Positions 55,908 through 64,000 of a stretch of 64,000 nt of DNA are shown here, one piece after another. Each line of letters begins with the position of its first letter. The stretch's first letter is position 1. Made by a program: the position numbers and the translations under genes. Origin of the DNA: Blastomussa wellsi (taxonomy: Eukaryota > Cnidaria > Anthozoa > Scleractinia > Plerogyridae). The notes below the pieces were generated by a model. That model had not been told where the DNA came from. It did no database searches and worked only from the letters and a program-made list of their open reading frames with translations. Location of the stretch: NCBI GenBank assembly GCA_947652115.1, contig OX393571.1, positions 12,927,792 to 12,991,791 of the forward strand. Reading direction: 5' to 3'.

Positions 55908-56021
55908 ATCAGAATCGAGTATTTCGCCCACGTGATTGTTTTCTCATTCGGCCATCTTGGATTGAATCCTGTAATCTGATTGGTCGAGAGCGATCACGTG
56001 GGCGAAATACTCGATTCTGAT
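55908..56021. repeat. 29-bp inverted repeat pair
   Basis: ATCAGAATCGAGTATTTCGC plus CCACGTGAT (55908-55936) is the reverse complement of 55993-56021. A CACGTG E-box lies in each arm. Confidence 0.85.
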
Positions 56022-56090
56022 TGGCTGGGCGGTATATAAGCGTACTGATAGAGGGCTCGCATGAAAACCAGATGAGGCCTGATGTGGCTA

Positions 56091-56127
56091 ATCAACGATA
56101 TTTAGAGAGTCTCTAAATATCGTTGAT
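56091..56127. repeat. 37-bp near-perfect palindrome
   Basis: ATCAACGATATTTAGAGA, one central G, then its exact reverse complement TCTCTAAATATCGTTGAT. Confidence 0.95.
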
Positions 56128-57034
56128 TTATTTATTTTAGTTTCAGTCAAGACATGAAAGCGGGGAACAACTGTTCTTTGAAAACCAAAGCAAAACAACA
56201 AAGAATTCTGAATAACAATAAGCAAAACACACTTGTTCTTATTTGTCTGAGGTCTCATTACAGTAGATCCAGTTTTACGAAGAACCGATTTCGAGGATTT
56301 CGATTTCGTAACATTTAATTTCTTAATGATTTATAGTTCAGTTAACCAAGGACAGGTGCATCTGGTTTGAGCACACAACTAAGAATTTGCGAATTGATAG
56401 TAACATCCGGAGTTCGAGGGTACTTGGAATTCACATTTTAGTTGAACTATTTCTTGTAATTCGTTTATTATTTACATATCTTACTCTTAAACTTTCTATA
56501 TCCGCGCATACAAACTAGAATTTTTAACACAGGCCTTCATATTGGAAGAATTCTCAAGAAAAACGGTCTGTTCAAAAAACAACTTCCGATTAAAAAGTCC
56601 GATTTGTTCACACAATTAATTAATTGTTTCTAGAAAAAAGGACAGATTTCTTTCTTATTCATGTACCAGGCTGTTTTGCCTTTTTTGGCGGTTGAAAGTT
56701 GATGGAGGCGAGACTACTTAAAGTTTTACCAAGACAACTTTCTTTAATGTTCCAGGTTACATTTGTCGATTAAATAGGTCCGTCAACGTTCGTCGCTTTT
56801 GAACGATTTTTGACGATTTCTTACTTTTCATAAATTTCCTTTTGTTTCATATCCAAGTATACGAAAGTAGATTATTTCGGAAATGAAGTTTTGGCTTTGT
56901 TCAATAGACTTTGCTGTGACGCATGGTTTGCTTATCGTAAATCAAGGTGATAAAAGTTATAAAACACAGCTTCTCTAGTTCTGCACTCATTTCCAGAGAA
57001 CGGTCATAACACCACGGCCCTTGCGCCTATACAT

Positions 57035-57974
57035 TTGAGAGAAGCTGTTTGTAACTCGCTGTATCTTAGCACTGGACTCACAGACATGGGTTCGACCAGT
57101 AACATCAGCAATAATGCAGATTGTCAGTTGCTCCTTTGGCAAATGAACGGGACAATGACCGAAGTCACCGGAGAAATGCTTCGCGATATTGAGAACTACA
57201 GCTTTGGCCTGCTAATTTTCTATTGCCTCGTCAACATTTCCCTCTCCTTTCTATCCTGTATTGGAAATGCGTTCGTTGTTCTGACTGTAGCTACGTTCTC
57301 CGAGCTTCACATTGTCTCAAATATCGGACTGGCGAGCCTAGCGATAGTCAACTTTTTCCACGGTTTGATTTTACATCTCTTGTTATTTGCTGTTGGTGTG
57401 AATGTCCTCGGTGATGGTTGTCCCATTTGGTCCACAACTCGCAAGTTTGCAGTTTTTTACTTTAGTTGGGTGTTTACATATTGCTCTATACTCAACTTGT
57501 GTATAGTAACTGCTGAGCGATATATTGGCGTATTTTTTTCCCTTCGCTATCATGCTATTTTTCCTAAAGAACGCTTTGTAAAGCTAGTTACAGGTGCTTG
57601 GTTTGCCAGCTTTCTGTTGAGTGTTCCTTCTGCTGTTGACAGCTTTGCGTTTCAAACCGCTTGCAGGGTGATTTGGATGCTAACATTTTCTTTCTCGTTG
57701 GCCTTTTTGTTTTACTGCAATGTCAAGATGTTTTTTTATTTCAAGAAGACACAGACGACAAGTGCAGAGTCAAGCCGAAGCCGTTCAGCAATTGGCAGCC
57801 GAAAACCAACAGAGATTCCGCGGAGCAGGAACAGTGTTTTACATTCTTCTAACACTGATAGCATGTTATGTTCCTGCGATTGCAACGCAAATTGTCAAAC
57901 CATTCGCGAATGAGGATACGCTCCGGACTTTTTCAGGTGCGGAAGGCTTCGAAGGTACTCTAAAAAACTTTTAA
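57035..57974 (+). pseudogene. Class A (rhodopsin-type) GPCR pseudogene, frameshifted and lacking TM7
   Basis: The first frame covers TM1 with GN (residues 77-78 from the first ATG), TM2, TM3 ending in the E161-R162-Y163 motif, TM4 and TM5. At a run of seven T (57731-57737) the frame is lost. One base fewer continues as a charged intracellular loop (ISRRHRRQVQSQ) and TM6 (GTVFYILLTLIACYVPAIA) in the other frame, stopping at 57974. No TM7 with NPxxY follows, so the 3' end looks truncated and not merely frameshifted. Position 2.50, almost always Asp, is Asn106 (LASLAIVN). The start is uncertain; ATGs at 57035, 57086 and 57143 are all in frame before TM1, and NIS and NGT are possible glycosylation sites. 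The very short second extracellular loop recalls melanocortin/adenosine-like receptors expanded in cnidarians. Ligand unknown. Confidence 0.8.
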
Positions 57975-58151
57975 GGAAAGCAGTTCGCCTTATCAGTTGC
58001 GACAACTTTGCCTAAAACACCTATCATTGTGAATGACAATGCGACTTTGCTCCTTGTACAAAATTCTCAGAGAATTATCTAGATCATCAAGACTGAGAAC
58101 TGTTACAGTATGTTCAGCTTTGCTTGAAAATTTCGTTGAACACTTTTGAAC

Positions 58152-58454
58152 CAGGGACGGCGGAGCCGGGGGGGCTGGGGGCCTTCAGCCCCCCCCCCCC
58201 ACTTTTTACGACAATGGCAATTTTTTGTTTTAGTACAAGGTTCGTATTTACAAAACTTCCAAAATATTGCTGTAGCACAAAAAGTATCTGTCATTTTACA
58301 CTTATCCAGGTTGTCTTTTTTTAAGAAATACATCATGGAGAACGTTGAAAATAACATTTCCGAGCCTGCAGACCCCCCTAGAAAGTTGCGCCACCGGCGC
58401 TCATTTTCAAGCCCCCCCCCCCCCCCCACTTTCAAATACGCTCCGCCGTCCCTG
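58152..58454. mobile_element. CAGGG-type non-autonomous DNA transposon, 303 bp
   Basis: Perfect 15-bp inverted ends CAGGGACGGCGGAGC and GCTCCGCCGTCCCTG, flanked by the direct repeat TGAAC (58147-58151 and 58455-58459). Poly-C runs lie near both ends. Confidence 0.85.
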
Positions 58455-58898
58455 TGAACTACAGCGTGTGTATTGATTTTGTATGTTTTGTTTATATAAG
58501 GCCATCCCCTTTTTTGCGGTTATCGCCCAATGCGTTTCCTGATTTTGGGTATGTCGATCGGAAAAGAAAAAAGCGGTTGATCGCGCAGTAAGGTTCAACC
58601 TAAATGAATAAAAAAATGGAAAATCTTTTTCAATAACTACCTTCCAATGTTAGGTACTTTTGATTTAAATAATAAAGATTAATGGCTTCTTTCAAGATAT
58701 ATGTCGTCTTTTGAGATGTAGATCGCCACGTTTCAACTGCTCTGAAACTGCAAGTATTTTTCAGGTGATGAAGTCAACTCACTCACGCGCGTCAGCATAT
58801 AAAATAATAGCACATTGTTCACTTGAGTTAGGCACCGCCTGGGGGACTCTCCTATAAAAATGACGGGGATGCTTGTCGTACCTTCTTGGGGTAAAATT

Positions 58899-59106
58899 AG
58901 GGACTTTAAGATCCTGGACGCGACGACTGTAAGACGCGGCCGGAAGTAAATTTTCAAAGGCGAGACATGTTGCGCATGCGCAAACCGTTGTCCTGACGGG
59001 CATCAGGTCTCGTCGAGAAAGTGGGTTTGCCACGTTCTAGTTCCAGCCTTTATCAGCCGCGCCACCGCGTTATAAACCTCGTCGCGTCTCGGATCTTAAA
59101 GTCCCT
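58899..59106. mobile_element. MITE with AGGGACTTTAAGATCC termini
   Basis: AGGGACTTTAAGATCC and GGATCTTAAAGTCCCT are inverted ends with one mismatch. The inner GGACGCGACGA pairs with TCGTCGCGTCT. Confidence 0.8.
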
Positions 59107-60859
59107 GATGGACTGTACTGCTTAGGGTACTTTGAAATAAAATTACCACCGCTAGAGTTGTCATGGTACCTTTGAGGGTATTGAGCCAAGAAATGACAGG
59201 AGCTGTGTGTGAGACCGCTGATTTTTATTTGAAGTTTTCATTTATATGGTACCGTTTAGAGTTGTAAATTTTGTGGGACCACGCCCACTAATCGAGATTA
59301 TGGTACCTTTTTTGAAAATGATTTTCAAAATTTCCGACGAGCACCCCGGTCATTTTTATTGGGGAGTCCCTCCGGGATTGGCGCATTTCGATCCTGATAC
59401 TGTTCCGGTGAGAGGTTATCCTCGGCGATTAGTTTACCTACAGGTCTCCTGTTGTGCTTTTTGACCGCGGATATCTATGTTTCTGTTCTATTTTGTTTCT
59501 GTTCCATTTTGTTGGCGCTGTTTGGGGAATTCACATGCGGTACTTACTTCTCTGGTCCTGCTGCGGACACTGCGGAAAAAGGAAACCCTGAATATTTAAG
59601 GTTAAAATTTATGCTAGAGGTACATATTTTTATGTTCAGTTACCTTTCAATTTCCATATCTTCATATCTTTGCTTCCAATTTTTGCTATAAGCATCGTAA
59701 GTTCACAAGTTTAGATTAAAATTATGCCAACGATGGATCGTGACGTCCCTTGCTAATGATGACCAACTCGAGAAATAGTGACGTCATGCGCATGCGCTGT
59801 GCATTTTTCCGCACTGTCCTACTGCCTCGTCCCCAGGCGTCAGCCGTTCCGCAACGCAAAGCTAATCGCATAAAATCAATCCCAAAATGCAAAGCGTTCC
59901 CCGTACGGCCAAGGAGCTACACCTGGGAAGAAGGCAGCAAACTTTGCCTCGTATTAAATAAAGGCCGGCCTTGTGGACATGTTCTTAAACAAACGGCTGG
60001 GGCGTGTTTACCGTTGGTATCCCATTAAATACCTTTTTGATCTGCGGATTTTGTGTCGAGCTGAAACTGTGCTTTGTCCCATTCTTTCAGTCGCTGTGAT
60101 TGGTTTAGCACGTCATCTGATGAATTTCTTGAGAATTAACAAACTACGAATACAGAAAATTTTAAATCGATTTCTATCTTATCGACAAACGTCTTACATG
60201 TTTGTTTCATAAAAGCAATACATAAAATCTTTCACTAAAAATAAACCCCACTCGTGCTGTTGAATCACCCAAATAAATTGCATCTGTTGTTGCTAAGTGA
60301 TGTCAACAAAAACCTAGAGCAGAAAAGCTTCAAACCGTAACTTTTAAACCATTTGTGGACTTATTATCAATGGTAACCAGGATATATTTTATGTTGTGGT
60401 TCAATCTGGTATTTTCTTTGTTTTATACTTCAATTTCACATTAAAACAAACCCAAACACCAAATTGCACGAATAGCAGAATTGAACCACAGCATATATAA
60501 TCATTGCAGCGCGCAAAAAACTGGTGTTTTGAGTGAGATATCACGAAATATTTAGCAAGAATCGCTGTCTTTTTGAAACAATTCCGTTAAAACACTTTCC
60601 AAAATCTGCGTTTGAACGTGTTATTAATCTCCTTTTGCAAATTGCCCACAGTTCTCGTATTATAATAGTGAAGAAAGCAAACAAATTTCTTACAAAAGGC
60701 AGTAGATCTTCTTTCACCCTTCTAGTTATACCTAATTTGCTTACTTCCTTCTTTTCTTTACTCCAATGTTTTAGAAACTTTAATGAGCTAGAAAGATCTG
60801 TAATTTTTGTTTTTCGTTTGGCATAACAAGCAGATGGTCCCGTTGACTCAAGCGGCAAA
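59107..60859. other. Intergenic region upstream of the intact GPCR
   Basis: Apart from the short MITE at 60387-60499 there is no recognisable gene or repeat. Short open frames here have no family features. Confidence 0.5.
60387..60499. mobile_element. MITE with TATGTTGTGGTTCAA termini (copy 2)
   Basis: ATGTTGTGGTTCAAT and ATTGAACCACAGCAT are inverted termini with one mismatch, related to 17533-17667. Confidence 0.75.
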
Positions 60860-63040
60860 ATGATCGTTCAAGAAAAATCTTCAGCCACCCAAGCTGTAAT
60901 GATTTTCCTCGCGATGTTGTTAACATTTGTAACAATTATTGGTAATGGCTCCTTTATCGCCATCTTTACCCGTTTCAAAGTGTTTCGTCGTAATTTTTCG
61001 AACATTCTTTTTGCCAATCTTGCTGTGGTCGATTGCCTGAACGTGCTTTTCAACGTCCCGCTGTTTGCCCTGTACTTTGTCTTGGAACACATTTGGATGA
61101 AGGGAAAAAAATGGGCCATTCTCTCCAGTTCACTACACGTAGAATTCACTCTTCTCAACTTGGTGTCTATGTCTGCCCTAATGCTTGACAGGTTCTTGGC
61201 AGTGCACCATGATTTGAAGTACTTTACATGGAAGACGCCCAAGAAAGCCAAAAAAGTGGTAATCCTTATTTGGCTGCTGTGTACCATGGCTGCGGTGTTA
61301 TCTGCCGTTCCCTTGTTTGAGTTGGACCTTGACGGTGTCCCTATAGGCCCGGCCAGAGGAATGATATTCGAAAAAAGGAAAGCATTTATTGTACCGATCA
61401 TGGCTCTATTTACGATTGCTTCAACCATACTTGGAATTTTTACCGCCTACTCGATTTACCAAAAGAAAAGACAGGTGAGGTGAAAATTTGATCGATTCAA
61501 CGTAATCATTTTGTAGTCTTGATGATGAAAACCGTGGAACTGCAAACAGATCAGTAAACGCGAGTTCAACTGAATGCTTCGATCAGTTGAACTTTTATTA
61601 ACGCAATTATTTCCGGATCTTCCTGCAAACTTTCTTCGTTTCTCAGAATTTCACTGAATGTAGACAACTTGAATGTAGCGGACATTTTCCTAGGAATATT
61701 CCTAAACCAAAACAAAAAACAAAACGCGACATGCGGCTAGCCTGCGTGCAATTCTTTCAAGTTAGGCCGTGTATCAATGTATATTTAATTTCACCAAATT
61801 CGTGGGCGAAAATCTTAGTCAAATATAGAAAGATAATGGAAATGAATAAATTAGTGAAAGTTTCCGGCAACTCTGGTTTTCTTTTGCAAATAGGATTTTG
61901 GTCTCTAAATTATGGCCCATTTTCAAATGTTACCTATCATGTTGTTGAAAACGTATCATTTAATCATACCTTTTTACACTTTTAATAAGAAATCGGGTTG
62001 AAACACACAACTATTTTATTTCTCGGCTAAAAAATGAAAAATCGAATTAGACACCTTTCTTAAGTTCCTAAAATTAAAAGTTTTAAAACATGCGTTGTTT
62101 TGTCAGGCTTGTGACCGCAGTTTGTTTGTTTTTCTTTTCATTTTTACTCAAGCTGAAATGGCCGAAGAATAAGTGTGTCAGTAGCAGGCCCTTTGCACGC
62201 AAGACCCAGTCACATTGTACAAAGTAACACCCTGCTGGTGAGCAAGCTACGCGCTGGGACATCCAAAACAAAGCCACTTCATGTCCCAGAGGGTAGCTTG
62301 CTCACCAGCAGGGTGTTATCTTGTACCATGTGACTGGGTCGTGCAAAGGGCCTATTCCTTTCAACTTGCAAATGCTTGCTTGGCTATACTAAGCAAATTC
62401 CGTACTCAATTGCACATTATAACACGCTGTTGTTCCCTTTTAGAGAAAGCGTCTCAATTTGCCACCTCTTTCTGCCGAGGCCAGGCTCCAGATGGATATC
62501 AAAGCCATTAAAACTGTAGCGGTGGCCGTTGCAATGTACTACATCGGATACATTCCAACGATTGTCTTCTCCATTTGGCATCGATACGAGCGGACAAAAG
62601 TCCCGAATATCTGGTCGGTTTATATAGTGACTTTTTCCACGTTTGTCTCGAGCGCGTTTAACCCAATCCTGTATGTAGCGCGAAGCAGAAGAAATTGTTC
62701 CGCTTTCAGACAACTACTGAAAGATCTTTGTGGAAAAAGCGCATATCAAGAACATCCTGTGAAAAAAGAAAACGAAGCGAAGCAGCGAGTGAGGAAACCA
62801 CAGATTGGAGGAAACGAGGCCAATGTTTGCAGAGACCCCGGAAATTCCGTCCGACCCCCAGGGGCATACCCTGGGAGCGACAGCAGACGAGCGTTATCAA
62901 CCAAAGGTCAGATTCACCGGTTACAGAACGATTTAAAACTGGCATGGGGGGAAAATGAAGAGGTGAATGGAAGCCTGCACGAACAAGATGCTGTTGTTGA
63001 GCAGACCAGGCGTGATGGCGAAAAAGTAAAAGACAAGTGA
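60860..63040 (+). CDS. Class A (rhodopsin-type) GPCR, orphan, two exons, 403 aa
   Basis: A seven-helix plasma-membrane receptor expected to couple to G proteins. Exon 1 60860-61474 (205 codons) and exon 2 62444-63040 join in phase 0 inside the third intracellular loop (YQKKRQ then RKRLNLPP). Motifs: N29 in TM1 (IIGNGS), LAVVD with D58 in TM2, D110-R111-F112 (a DRF form of DRY), W138 in TM4, P243 in TM6 (GYIPT, without the usual CWxP), and NPILY at 278-282 in TM7. The cytoplasmic tail is long (about 120 residues) and charged. Odd points: no Cys at the top of TM3 and none in the second extracellular loop, so the near-universal disulfide is absent, and the N-terminus before TM1 is only about ten residues. 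The intron carries a hairpin element. Ligand unknown. Confidence 0.88.
62187..62353. mobile_element. Hairpin element in the GPCR intron
   Basis: Arms of about 75 bp (AGGCCCTTTGCACG... and ...CGTGCAAAGGGCCT) are inverse copies, including CACCCTGCTGGTGAGCAAGC against GCTTGCTCACCAGCAGGGTG, with a loop of roughly 16 bp around 62264-62279. The terminus class is unknown. Confidence 0.9.
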
Positions 63041-64000
63041 GAGAAGGAAACATAACGAGGAGAGAAGGAAACATAACGAGGAAAGAAGCAAATGGAAAAT
63101 AAATAGGACCCTTGCCTGATTTTAAGGAATGGAGGTCAAACCTCGCAGCTTATCAGTACCTCGATGGTGACAAGTTCATATTGACGTTTAAAGTCTGACT
63201 TACTGTAGAAAGCAATGTCAAGTTGGAAATTGTAGATCTGATTAATTTCAAAGTATGTTTTAGTTTAAAGTGTGTTAAAACACTCTAAGATATACTACGA
63301 ATTCACGTTTGTATGTTCCACCAAAAGCCCTAAAAGGCCAAGGCTGGATTTCTCTGTTAATAAACAAAATAACAAAATTAATCTGTTAATATGACAAAAT
63401 TCTCGAATCCGATTGGTCCTTAGCATGCCCTATTTTTGACCAAACTGGAGTTCGCGCAGCTTAAGTGTCCAATAACAAAGTTTCCAATAACAAGGTTTAC
63501 GTGCTACGCATGCGCGCGCTGTTTCTTTGGTGCCTTGAATGTTAATACGAATGAAACTCCTTAATATTCATAGAACTTTCATTTTCAAACATCGCATTTT
63601 ATCACGGTGATAGCCAGTGATGATAAATCGTCAACAGGTTTTGCTTTCCGGAAGCTTTTCTGTAATTTTGTTATAGTTGTGATTAATTTGTAACAGGACT
63701 TTGTGTCGTCCAATTCGTATAGGTAATCACATGAGGCCAAGTACTATTAAGGATTAATTGCACGAGAGTTTTCAAAATTTTCCAATTTGGAAAATTTTGA
63801 AAACTCAAGTGCAATTAATCTTTAATAGTACGAGGTCTCATGGGATTACTTGTTTATCAATAAAGGGCAAAATTTATACGAAGGAAAATCACGCGCGCAG
63901 TCTATTTTTATCTGGGAAGCCTGTTTAGCGCTACGGCAATTAACGGATTAGCCAATCATTAACAGGTAATCATGCCCTCTCTTGATTACTAAAAATGCCC
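63041..64000. other. 3' flank of the GPCR gene, ending in a palindromic repeat
   Basis: No gene found. A short direct repeat, GAGAGAAGGAAACATAACGAG, follows the stop codon twice (about 63038-63080). A 126-bp palindrome occupies 63723-63848. Confidence 0.6.
63723..63848. repeat. 126-bp near-perfect palindrome
   Basis: Arms 63723-63785 and 63786-63848 are almost exact reverse complements with no loop: GTAATCACATGAGG at one end, GGTCTCATGGGATTAC at the other, and CAAAATTTTCCAA/TTGGAAAATTTTG at the centre. Confidence 0.9.

Larger units (their letters stand above)
53425..57034. other. Intergenic region between EBNA1BP2 and the GPCR pseudogene
   Basis: Holds one full inverse SINE (54075-54358), an inverted repeat around 55908-56021 and a 37-bp palindrome (56091-56127). 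A candidate TATATAAG at about 56033 follows ATTGGCTGGGCGG. No exon was recognised. Confidence 0.55.

Noticed and set aside
60008..60212. Hydrophobic frame upstream of the intact GPCR as a third receptor
   Set aside because: Only one weak hydrophobic stretch and no GPCR motifs.
60868..61428. Minus-strand open frame of 186 codons
   Set aside because: It is antisense to GPCR exon 1, and the plus strand carries all seven-helix motifs.

Overview
The window is eukaryotic nuclear DNA from an animal, most likely an anthozoan cnidarian such as a stony coral. The genes are single-copy metazoan orthologues split by many small GT-AG introns. They sit among AT-rich introns packed with short inverted-repeat transposons and tRNA-derived SINEs, and lineage-type class A GPCR genes and a large intronless Mab-21/cGAS-like gene are also present. 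There are no bacterial operons. One 200-base run of N (51301-51500) is an assembly gap.

Layout. 1-9.06 kb, minus strand: EIF2D (ligatin), ten recognised exons; the C-terminal exons lie beyond the left edge and the first exon is unresolved. 10.66-28.55 kb, plus strand: a complete 20-exon FZR1/Cdh1 gene (493 codons), the APC/C activator, arranged head-to-head with EIF2D. 28.6-33.7 kb: a gene-poor block of nested transposons. 33.71-36.18 kb, minus: an intronless 823-residue Mab-21/cGAS-like nucleotidyltransferase. 37.0-43.57 kb, minus: a six-exon TRIC-type cation channel (TMEM38). 43.71-53.42 kb, plus: EBNA1BP2 (EBP2, ribosome biogenesis), 140 bp head-to-head from TMEM38. Its central exons are missing, and the interval where they should be holds a decayed tyrosine-recombinase element and the N gap. 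57.0-58.0 kb, plus: a class A GPCR pseudogene with one frameshift and no TM7. 60.86-63.04 kb, plus: an intact two-exon class A GPCR.

The genes do not form one pathway: they are housekeeping genes (translation, cell cycle, ribosome assembly, ER ion balance) plus sensory or immune-type genes. The main novelty lies in the cGAS-like gene, whose catalytic acids are split by a large acidic insertion, and in the mobile elements. These include a set of CAGGG-ended elements with 5-6 bp target duplications, a fold-back element resembling Penelope terminal repeats with a hammerhead-like core, a LINE remnant flanked by a 57-bp target duplication, and a tyrosine-recombinase element whose repeats look like the split direct repeats of DIRS/Ngaro elements.

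Exon borders were read by eye from splice signals and reading frame. Family calls rest on remembered family features; no database search was run.
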